From: an uncultured Verrucomicrobiota bacterium
GTDB lineage: Bacteria > Verrucomicrobiota > Kiritimatiellia > RFP12 > UBA1067
Direction: 5' to 3'
DNA length: 6,537 bases
Assembly (NCBI GenBank): GCA_945947925.1
Contig: CAMEZU010000105.1
Coordinates: 1 to 6,537 of the forward strand
Shown: one piece after another, positions 1 through 5,394 of the stretch
Numbering within the stretch: the first letter of the stretch is position 1
Layout of the letters: each line of letters begins with the position of its first letter
Notes under the pieces: generated by a model
What the model was told of the DNA's origin: nothing
The model's input: the letters and a program-made list of their open reading frames with translations, nothing else
Databases searched by the model: none
Made by a program: the position numbers and the translations under genes

Positions 1-1
1 C

Positions 2-151
2 AAGAAGTACCATCCGATCGGGAACCTGGACGAGGCGCGCTGGAACAAGCTCCGCATCAACACGCGCTACTACAACACGGCGCTGCACCGCGGGGCCTTC
101 GCGCTTCCGAACTACGTGCTTGACATCCTCAGGGACGAGGAAGGCAAGTGA
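2..151 (+). CDS. speE: Spermidine synthase (aminopropyltransferase), C-terminal 49 residues, 5' end outside window
   Basis: Only the end of the gene is present; the frame is open from base 2 to the TGA at 149-151. The translation contains RYYNTALHRGAFALPNYV, the conserved C-terminal block of spermidine synthases (family pattern RYYN..IH.AAFALPNYV). The enzyme transfers an aminopropyl group from decarboxylated S-adenosylmethionine to putrescine in the cytoplasm, giving spermidine; some relatives prefer agmatine or other amines, and the residues that decide this lie upstream of the window. The gene ends about 330 bases before an agmatinase-family gene on the same strand, which makes its substrate and supports a polyamine cluster. 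Only the family can be judged here, because the Rossmann fold and the catalytic aspartates are outside the window. Confidence 0.88.
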   Translation, partial: KKYHPIGNLDEARWNKLRINTRYYNTALHRGAFALPNYVLDILRDEEGK

Positions 152-156
152 GAATC

Positions 157-180
157 GTTTGATTGTTTGATTGTTTAATT
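157..180 (+). repeat. Short period-8 tandem repeat, GTTTGATT x2 plus GTTTAATT
   Basis: Three head-to-tail 8-bp units lie between the speE stop and the ribosome binding site of the next small frame: GTTTGATT at 157-164 and 165-172, and GTTTAATT at 173-180. They differ from the GC-rich genes around them. The GTTTG core with an 8-base period recurs, on the opposite strand, inside speB at 1089-1121. Its role is unknown; replication slippage could create or vary such a tract. Confidence 0.75.
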
Positions 181-192
181 GGAGGTCACGAG

Positions 193-330
193 ATGAAGAA
201 ACGGCTGATGGCCGTGCTGGCCGCCGCTGCGCGGGTCGGCTCCAGCAAGGACGAGACGTCCGAAGCCGGCGCGAAGCGCGAGCTGCACGTCTACACGAAG
301 GCCTGGGACAAGATCAAGGCGGTGAAGTAA
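193..330 (+). pseudogene. 45-codon remnant of a PotD-like polyamine-binding lipoprotein (apparent internal deletion)
   Basis: A short frame runs from ATG 193 to TAA 328-330, with a good ribosome binding site (GGAGG, 181-185, 7 bases upstream). It starts with a signal-peptide-like MKKRLMAVLAAAA and then GSSKDE, where a lipoprotein would read GCSSKDE, so the lipid-accepting cysteine is missing. The next stretch, KRELHVYT, resembles the first strand of mature spermidine/putrescine-binding proteins (ELHVYTW-like), and the last residues, YTKAWDKIKAVK, resemble the C-terminus of the same family. About 300 central residues of a normal PotD would be absent. The simplest reading is an in-frame deletion joining both ends, either real or a metagenome-assembly collapse. 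The position between speE and speB fits a polyamine transporter subunit; no potABC genes are visible. A genuine small exported protein cannot be excluded. Confidence 0.5.
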
Positions 331-337
331 GGCAAAC

Positions 338-459
338 TGAATAGTGAACATTGAATATTGAATAATGAAGGAACTGTAAACCCTGCGGCGCTTCGCGCCT
401 TATGAATGGAGAGCAAGATTCCGCCATTATTCACTATTCAATAATCATTATTCAATACA
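338..459. repeat. Inverted array of AT-rich 7-bp units flanking a small GC hairpin
   Basis: This element fills most of the 147-bp spacer before speB. Five consecutive heptads read TGAATAG, TGAACAT, TGAATAT, TGAATAA and TGAAGGA (338-372). After about 50 bases, five heptads in the opposite orientation follow: CATTATT, CACTATT, CAATAAT, CATTATT and CAATACA (425-459). The inner ends match best: GAATAATGAAGGAA at 360-373 faces TTCCGCCATTATTC at 419-432, so the arms could pair as an imperfect stem of about 34 bp. The centre holds a five-pair hairpin, GGCGC-TTC-GCGCC (387-399). No gene is seen here. It may be a MITE- or REP-like element, an attenuating RNA structure, or slippage-derived DNA; which one cannot be told from one copy. 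Confidence 0.7.
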
Positions 460-477
460 ATCAAGAGGAAGGTTTCC

Positions 478-1371
478 ATGCAGGCTCAGACGAATCAGTT
501 CATTGGTTGTGACCGGTCTTTCGAGGAGGCAAAGGTCGTTCTCTTCGGGGCTCCCTACGATTCGACAACGTCGTTCCGTCCGGGAACGCGGTTCGGACCG
601 AACGCGATGCGGATGGAGAGCTTCGGCATCGAGACGTACTCGATGCATCTGGGGAAGGACCTCGTCGACGATACCGCCGTCTTCGATTCGGGCGATCTCG
701 AGCTTCCCTTTGGCAATCAGGAGGCGGCGCTCGCGATGATCGAGGAACGCGCGGCGGAGATCCTGGCGGCGGACAAGATCCCGTTCCTCCTGGGCGGCGA
801 ACATCTCGTGACGCTCGGAGCGGTCCGTGCCGCCGCGAAGAAATATCCCGACCTCCACATCATCCACTTCGACGCGCACGCCGACCTGCGTGAGGACTAC
901 CTCGGCAATCCGCTGTCGCACGCCTGCGTGCTGCGCCGTTGCCACGACCTCCTCGGCGACGGCCGGATCTTCCAGTTCGGCATCCGTTCGGGGACGCGCG
1001 AGGAGCGTCAGTTCATGAAGGACGGACACGTCACGACCGAGCTCTTCTCGGACGAAACGCTCCCTTCTGTCGTGGAATCCCTGGCACTCCAAACACCCAA
1101 ACAGCCAAACAACCCAAACACCGGGGTCCCGGTCTACCTGACGATCGACATGGACGTCCTCGACCCCTCGGAGTTCCCGGGGACGGGCACGCAGGAGGCG
1201 GGCGGTTTGCGCTACCTGAACCTGCTGACCGACCTGCTCCTCATCTGCAAGCGCCTGAACGTCGTTGGAATCGACAACGTCGAGCTCAATCCGGGCCTCG
1301 ATCCGTCCGGCCGCTCCACGGCCCTCGCCTGCACGTTCCTGCGCGAAGAACTGCTGGCCCTGAGGGTCTGA
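478..1371 (+). CDS. speB: Agmatinase-family ureohydrolase
   Basis: This 297-residue protein has the full manganese-binding signature of the arginase/agmatinase family: GGEH (106-109), DAHAD (132-136), DMDVLDP (224-230) and the late glutamate in NVELNP (Glu269). The predicted metal ligands are His109, Asp132, His134, Asp136, Asp224 and Asp226. SHAC (147-150) and PGTGTQEAGG (234-243) are typical of agmatinases. The likely reaction is agmatine plus water to putrescine plus urea in the cytoplasm, feeding the adjacent spermidine synthase. An N1-aminopropylagmatine ureohydrolase role is an alternative, since that enzyme belongs to the same family and also works with a SpeE homologue. The start at 478 is supported by GAGGAAGG (465-472), 5 bases upstream, and by the length, normal for the family. 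One oddity is a low-complexity run, QTPKQPNNPNTG (205-216), encoded by a period-8 DNA repeat just before the strand carrying Asp224; it should lie on the surface and spares all metal ligands. Confidence 0.9.
   Translation: MQAQTNQFIGCDRSFEEAKVVLFGAPYDSTTSFRPGTRFGPNAMRMESFGIETYSMHLGKDLVDDTAVFDSGDLELPFGNQEAALAMIEERAAEILAADKIPFLLGGEHLVTLGAVRAAAKKYPDLHIIHFDAHADLREDYLGNPLSHACVLRRCHDLLGDGRIFQFGIRSGTREERQFMKDGHVTTELFSDETLPSVVESLALQTPKQPNNPNTGVPVYLTIDMDVLDPSEFPGTGTQEAGGLRYLNLLTDLLLICKRLNVVGIDNVELNPGLDPSGRSTALACTFLREELLALRV
1089..1121 (-). repeat. Period-8 tandem repeat (CCAAACAN) inside speB
   Basis: Four near-identical units, CCAAACAC (1089-1096), CCAAACAG (1097-1104), CCAAACAA (1105-1112) and CCCAAACAC (1113-1121), lie inside the agmatinase frame. 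On the minus strand they read as TGTTTGG units, sharing the GTTTG core and 8-base spacing of the tract at 157-180. The total of 33 bases is divisible by three, so the frame is kept and about 11 low-complexity residues are encoded. The A-rich composition contrasts sharply with the surrounding GC-rich codons, which suggests insertion or slippage rather than inherited agmatinase sequence. Confidence 0.75.
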
Positions 1372-1396
1372 CGAGAGGCTCTACGAGGCATATCCT

Positions 1397-2554
1397 ATGA
1401 CGACGATCATCTATCTTTACGAACAGAAGTTCCGCTCGTGGCGCAAGCGCCTGGCGGGCATCTACCGCTATGCGAAGTCACAGGGCTGGAACGTCCGCGC
1501 GCTCGAGATCGCCGAGATGCGGGGCGATCTCGGCAGGACCGTCGACTTCTGGAAGGCCTCGGGCGCCATCATCGAGGGCGGCATCGCGGGCAGCCAGAAG
1601 GTGAAGTCGGTGCTCGGACGGAAGATGCCGGTCGTCCTGTGCGACTTCGACGCGGAGCGTCTCGGGCATAAGTGCTCGGGCGTGCTGCACGACTCGCGCG
1701 AGACGGCGCGAACGGCGGTCGCGGAACTCCTGAAGAAGAACTGCTGCGTCTACGGCTACGTGGGCTTCGACGTGAAGCGCGAATGGTCGAAGGACCGCGA
1801 GCGCGTCTTCCTCGAGGAGATGGCGGAGGCGGGGCGTACGACATCCGTCTTCGACCCGACCTCCGGACGGCGCTTCCGCGACGCGACCGAGTTCTACGCG
1901 GCGCTCGAGGACTGGCTTGGCTCGCTGGCGCGTCCCTGCGGCATCTTCGCGGCGAACGACGAGATGGGCGACCACGTCCTGCGCGCGGCGCGCAACCGCG
2001 GCATCGCCGTGCCGGACGAGATGGTCGTTGTCGGCGTCGACAACGACGAGCTCGTCTGCGAGAGCACCGAACCGACGCTCGCCTCGGTGGCGCCGGAATT
2101 CGAGGAGTCGGGGCATATGGCGGCCGAGCTTCTCGGCAATCTCCTCGCCGATCCGCGTGCAAAGCCCGTGGTGAGGTCCTTCGGCGGCGGACAATTCGTC
2201 TCGCGCGAAAGCATGCGCAAGTTCAAGTACCGCGACTTCGCGTCCCTCAAGGCGATCGAGTACATCCGCCTTCATGCGTGCGAAGGCATCGGCGTCGCCG
2301 ATGTCGTCAAGGCGATGGGGACGGGGCGTCGCTCCGCCGAACTGCGTTTCACGCGGTTCGTCGGGCACTCCATCCTCACCGAGATCGAGCAGGTGCGCTT
2401 CCGCCGCGCCTGCGAGCTCATCCGCCGCCCGGGCGCCCAGCTCGACACGGTCCATGCCGCTGTCGGCTACGGCAACGCCCGGTCCCTGCGTGCGCTCTTC
2501 TACCGTCTGACGGGCCAGTCCCCCTCGGCCTGGCTCGCGGCGCGGAAGGCGTAG
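1397..2554 (+). CDS. XylR-like transcriptional regulator: sugar-binding-protein-like sensor plus AraC DNA-binding domain
   Basis: The 385-residue protein has the architecture and length of E. coli XylR (about 392 residues). Residues 1-265 form a LacI/periplasmic-binding-protein-like effector domain without the usual N-terminal helix-turn-helix; hallmark pieces are CGIFAANDEMG (181-191) and VPDEMVVVGVDNDEL (205-219), which correspond to the VIGIDNEEL segment of XylR. Residues 283-382 form an AraC-type DNA-binding domain with two helix-turn-helix units (about 299-323 and 349-373) and the closing GQSPSAWL. AIEYIRLHACEGI matches XylR's linker to the DNA-binding part closely. It should bind a sugar or related ligand in the cytoplasm and act at a nearby promoter. 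The start has GAGG at 1385-1388, and the gene begins 25 bases after speB, so they may be co-transcribed, although its more natural partner is the exported propeller gene 115 bases downstream. The ligand is unknown; xylose should not be assumed. Confidence 0.87.
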   Translation: MTTIIYLYEQKFRSWRKRLAGIYRYAKSQGWNVRALEIAEMRGDLGRTVDFWKASGAIIEGGIAGSQKVKSVLGRKMPVVLCDFDAERLGHKCSGVLHDSRETARTAVAELLKKNCCVYGYVGFDVKREWSKDRERVFLEEMAEAGRTTSVFDPTSGRRFRDATEFYAALEDWLGSLARPCGIFAANDEMGDHVLRAARNRGIAVPDEMVVVGVDNDELVCESTEPTLASVAPEFEESGHMAAELLGNLLADPRAKPVVRSFGGGQFVSRESMRKFKYRDFASLKAIEYIRLHACEGIGVADVVKAMGTGRRSAELRFTRFVGHSILTEIEQVRFRRACELIRRPGAQLDTVHAAVGYGNARSLRALFYRLTGQSPSAWLAARKA

Positions 2555-2567
2555 CTGTCGCTTGCGC

Positions 2568-2586
2568 ATTCGTACCGAATCTTTTT
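2568..2586 (+). terminator. Weak candidate terminator after the regulator gene
   Basis: Fourteen bases after the regulator stop codon, a five-pair hairpin ATTCG-TAC-CGAAT (2568-2580) is followed by CTTTTT (T-run 2582-2586). The stem is short and AT-rich, so termination is probably partial at best. The same palindrome could instead be a protein-binding site upstream of the next promoter. Confidence 0.4.
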
Positions 2587-2608
2587 GCGGAATATGACCG
2601 ATTAAATC

Positions 2609-2637
2609 TTGCCAGCAGCAGGTGGTTTTGACATAAT
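2609..2637 (+). promoter_or_regulatory. Sigma-70-type promoter of the propeller gene
   Basis: A -35 box TTGCCA (2609-2614, 5 of 6 to consensus) is separated by 17 bases from a -10 box CATAAT (2632-2637, 5 of 6). TGA directly before the -10 box provides an extended -10 motif. Transcription would start near 2644, giving a leader of about 26 bases. The gene's ribosome binding site AAGGA (2660-2664) stands 5 bases before the ATG at 2670. Position, spacing and both boxes agree, so this is the best promoter in the window. Confidence 0.72.
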
Positions 2638-2655
2638 GATGTCATCAGTAAAACC
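2624..2655. promoter_or_regulatory. Inverted repeat overlapping -10 box and transcription start; candidate operator
   Basis: Two nested inverted repeats cover the promoter. The inner one is TGACAT-AATG-ATGTCA (2629-2644), and the outer one pairs GGTTTT (2624-2629) with AAAACC (2650-2655). A third, overlapping palindrome is TGATG-T-CATCA (2637-2647). A protein bound here would block or reshape RNA polymerase binding. The XylR-like regulator encoded immediately upstream is the obvious candidate, but that link is inferred from position only, and AraC-family sites are often direct rather than inverted repeats. Confidence 0.5.
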
Positions 2656-2669
2656 AAACAAGGATTGTC

Positions 2670-5300
2670 ATGAATCTGAAGCTGACACGGAAGATGGGGA
2701 TGGTCGCGACGGCGATGGCTGTTGGCGCGGCGTGGGGCGCGGACAGCGCCGTGGCCAAATGGACGGCGTGCGGCTGGGGCGGCGGCGGCTGGTTCTGGTC
2801 GAGCGCGGCCGATCCGGTTGACAAGGACACGTTCTACATGGGCGGCGACGTCAACGGTCTCTGGAAGACGACGAACGGCGGCCGCAGCTGGAAGTTCATG
2901 AACAACGGGCTTCCGAACTACGAGGTGTACTCCCTCGCGGTGGCGCCGTCCGACCGCAACCGTGTCTATGCGCTCACCGTGAACGGCGTCGCCGTCTCGA
3001 CGGACGGGGCGAAGAGCTGGACGCATTCGAAGGACACGGCGCGCGGCGGCCTCAACGTCGGTTCGAGCCGCGGCGGTTCGATTCATGCGATTGCGGTGGA
3101 CCACAAGAACGCCGACATCGTCTACGCGGGCGGCAAGAGCGGCCGTGCGATCAAGTCCGTCGACGGCGGCAAGACCTGGGAGGTGATGGACTACCTGTCG
3201 TCCCGCAAGCCGGTCGAAGGCGAGATCGCCAAGCCTGCCTCGGGCGCCGGCTTCGGCCGCATCGCGGTCGCGGCGAACCCGATGGACTGGGCGAACTACA
3301 TCCGCATCCAGAAGTTCATCTCGCAGGCCGGGGCGGACTGGAGCGCGAACGACAAGATCTCCTGCAAGGTGTTCCTTCCGAAGGATGCGCCCGCGGGCAT
3401 GGCGGCGACGATCGTCGTGCAGAGCGGCGGCTGGAATTGGAAGGAAGGCCCGATGAAGCCGATCGAGCCCGGCAAGTGGACGACGATCGAGTATCCGCTT
3501 TCCACGTACGCCGATCCGAAGTCCGTCAACCTCGTACACTTCGTCGTCCGGACGAACGGCAAGGGCTACAAGGGCGACATCTCGATTGACCAGTTCGTCG
3601 TGACGGGCGGCGCGACGCCCGTGACGCTCGGCGAGTGGGACGGCGCGGACAAGGAAGGCTGGCTGGTCAGCCCCGACAACAACACGAAGTCCATCACCAA
3701 GAGCTTCACGACCTCGAAGACCCCGTCCGTCGCGGCGGCGGGCGATCCGATCGGCACGATCGCGGTCTCGGGCGCGAATCCGAACGTCGTCCTTCTCTGC
3801 CAGCAGAAGCACGGCCTCTTCCGTTCGACGGACGCGGGCAAGACGTGGAAGCACCTGACGGACGCCCCGACGGAGGCGCGCTGCGTGTTCTGGGCCGGCA
3901 AGACCCAGCCCAAGACCTGGTTCGGCGCCTTCGGCAAGAACGGTCTCTTCAAGTCGACGGACGACGGCCTCACCTGGACCTCGCTCAACGCCCCGATGGA
4001 TAAGATGGCCGCGCGTGACGTCGTCTGCAGCTGGCAGGATCCGAACACGATCCACGCGATCGTCTCGCAGGGCTTCGGCGGCCACATCGTGACCTCCCGC
4101 GACGGCGGCGCGACCTGGACGAAGAACAAGCAGTTCAAGCCGGACCGCAAGGGCAACCCGACGCTCCCCGAGGACGGCATGCGCACCTCGATGAGCGGCC
4201 TCGAGAACCTCGGCATCAGCCCGGTCGACGGCAACTATATGCACATGGCCGGCAACTGGAATCCCTGCTTCACGCACGACGGTGCCCAGACCTGGGTCGA
4301 GAGCGTGCGCGGCGCGGACATCACCTGCTTCCACGACATCCGTCACCTGGGCGCCGACACCTATGGTGCGGCGATGGACGAGGGCATCTGCAGGACGTCG
4401 GACGCCGGCAAGTTCTGGACGGCGCTGGCGCCGCTCAAGTGGAAGCCGGGTCTCAGCGGTCACCAGTGGCAGGTCCTGCCGCTGAAGCTCGCGAACGGCG
4501 AGACGCGCATCGTCTCCACGGTCTCCCCGTGGGCGCACAACGGCGACTTCCCGGTGAAGGTCATCGTCTCGGATGACAGCGGCAAGACGTTCGTCGAGTC
4601 GAAGGGGCTCCCGACCTACCGCACGCATGCGAACACGATGTGGGGCGAGGGCCACGGCCGCACGCTCCAGGCCGATCCGACCAATCCCGACGTCATCTAC
4701 GTCGGCATCGACGGCGATCCGGAGAAGGGCCACGCGGGCGGCGGCATCTTCAAGTCCGTCGACGGCGGCAAGACCTTCGTCCAGATGAAGAACCAGCCCG
4801 GCAGCCGCCGGATGATGTACGGCCTCGGCATCGATCCGACGAACCCGAAGCGTCTCGTCTGGGGCGCGTGCGGCGAGAAGTCCGGCGTCTACGTCTCCGA
4901 GGACGGCGGCGAGAGCTGGACGAAAACCCCGGGCCTCAACGACTGGATCTTCCGCATCGAGGTGACGAAGAAGGGCACGATCTACGCGGGCGGCAGCCAG
5001 CTCTGGCGCAGCGACGACCACGGCAAGAGCTTCCGCGCGGTCACCAAGCTGAACGGCGTCACGGCCTGCGGCATCGCGTACGATCCCGAGGACGAGAACC
5101 GCGTCTGGGTCTCCGGCACGACCTGGTCGAGCAACGCCGACGCGCCCAACACGGGCATCTGGGAGACGACCGACGGCTGCAAGACGTGGCAGGAGATCAC
5201 GGGCGACATCCCGTACCGCAAGCCGGTCGTCCTGCGCTACAACGCGACGACGAAGGAACTCTGGGCCGCGGGTCCGGGCGCCTACAAGATCAAGCGCTGA
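2670..5300 (+). CDS. Exported Asp-box beta-propeller protein, GH74/sialidase/sortilin-like, with an inserted beta-sandwich-like domain
   Basis: This is an 876-residue protein with an N-terminal signal peptide (basic MNLKLTRK, hydrophobic segment to about residue 21, possible cleavage after AWG or AVA near 23-29), so it acts outside the cytoplasm. Thirteen Asp-box motifs (S/T-x-D-x-G-x-T/S-W/F) start at residues 67, 110, 163, 386, 429, 476, 535, 576, 634, 696, 743, 781 and 833. After subtracting an insert, the length suits two seven-bladed propellers as in GH74 xyloglucanases. The N-terminal GWGGGG and GGDVNGLWKTTNGG recall the GH74 start, where an Asp in a TDxGGxY-like motif is catalytic (Asp60 here); the second GH74 catalytic Asp could not be placed, so enzyme activity is uncertain. 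Residues 190-357 interrupt the propeller with a carbohydrate-binding-like beta-sandwich (DWSANDKISCKVFLP, PGKWTTIEYPL, GDISIDQFVV). The start is set by AAGGA and the promoter upstream. Substrate and exact family are unknown; Ycf48-like or sortilin-like binding proteins share the motif. Confidence 0.82.
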   Translation: MNLKLTRKMGMVATAMAVGAAWGADSAVAKWTACGWGGGGWFWSSAADPVDKDTFYMGGDVNGLWKTTNGGRSWKFMNNGLPNYEVYSLAVAPSDRNRVYALTVNGVAVSTDGAKSWTHSKDTARGGLNVGSSRGGSIHAIAVDHKNADIVYAGGKSGRAIKSVDGGKTWEVMDYLSSRKPVEGEIAKPASGAGFGRIAVAANPMDWANYIRIQKFISQAGADWSANDKISCKVFLPKDAPAGMAATIVVQSGGWNWKEGPMKPIEPGKWTTIEYPLSTYADPKSVNLVHFVVRTNGKGYKGDISIDQFVVTGGATPVTLGEWDGADKEGWLVSPDNNTKSITKSFTTSKTPSVAAAGDPIGTIAVSGANPNVVLLCQQKHGLFRSTDAGKTWKHLTDAPTEARCVFWAGKTQPKTWFGAFGKNGLFKSTDDGLTWTSLNAPMDKMAARDVVCSWQDPNTIHAIVSQGFGGHIVTSRDGGATWTKNKQFKPDRKGNPTLPEDGMRTSMSGLENLGISPVDGNYMHMAGNWNPCFTHDGAQTWVESVRGADITCFHDIRHLGADTYGAAMDEGICRTSDAGKFWTALAPLKWKPGLSGHQWQVLPLKLANGETRIVSTVSPWAHNGDFPVKVIVSDDSGKTFVESKGLPTYRTHANTMWGEGHGRTLQADPTNPDVIYVGIDGDPEKGHAGGGIFKSVDGGKTFVQMKNQPGSRRMMYGLGIDPTNPKRLVWGACGEKSGVYVSEDGGESWTKTPGLNDWIFRIEVTKKGTIYAGGSQLWRSDDHGKSFRAVTKLNGVTACGIAYDPEDENRVWVSGTTWSSNADAPNTGIWETTDGCKTWQEITGDIPYRKPVVLRYNATTKELWAAGPGAYKIKR

Positions 5301-5326
5301 CCGCCGCAGACGCAACGGCCATGAAG

Positions 5327-5362
5327 AAGGGGAACCTCGGTCCGAGGTTCCCCTTTGCGTTT
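5327..5362. terminator. Strong bidirectional rho-independent terminator between convergent genes
   Basis: A perfect 13-bp stem, AAGGGGAACCTCG (5327-5339) with CGAGGTTCCCCTT (5343-5355), closes a GTC loop and is followed on the + strand by T-rich sequence (TTTGCGTTT). On the minus strand the stem is followed by TCTTCAT. It lies 26 bases after the propeller gene stop and about 40 bases after the stop of the convergent isomerase gene, so it can serve both transcripts. Confidence 0.88.
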
Positions 5363-5394
5363 CGTCAGGATCGCGAAACCGCGCCAGCCGGCGC

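Noticed and set aside
157..459. Possible CRISPR array in the repeated spacers
   Set aside because: The repeats are 7-8 bp, directly adjacent with no spacers of 25-40 bp, and no cas genes are present.
456..461. TACAAT as a -10 box for a speB promoter
   Set aside because: The implied start would fall inside the ribosome binding site at 465-472, and no -35 box stands at a suitable distance.
448..1092. A 214-codon open frame on the minus strand over speB
   Set aside because: Its translation is charged low-complexity sequence, and the + strand has all agmatinase metal motifs.
1478..2569. A 363-codon open frame on the minus strand over the regulator gene
   Set aside because: It shows no domain, is Arg/Ala/Asp-rich, and lies wholly over a well-supported XylR-like gene.
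2628..2633. TTGACA as the -35 box of the propeller gene
   Set aside because: At 17 bases downstream there is only AAACCA, not a -10-like sequence; the pair TTGCCA/CATAAT fits far better, and TTGACA is part of the extended -10 and the inverted repeat.
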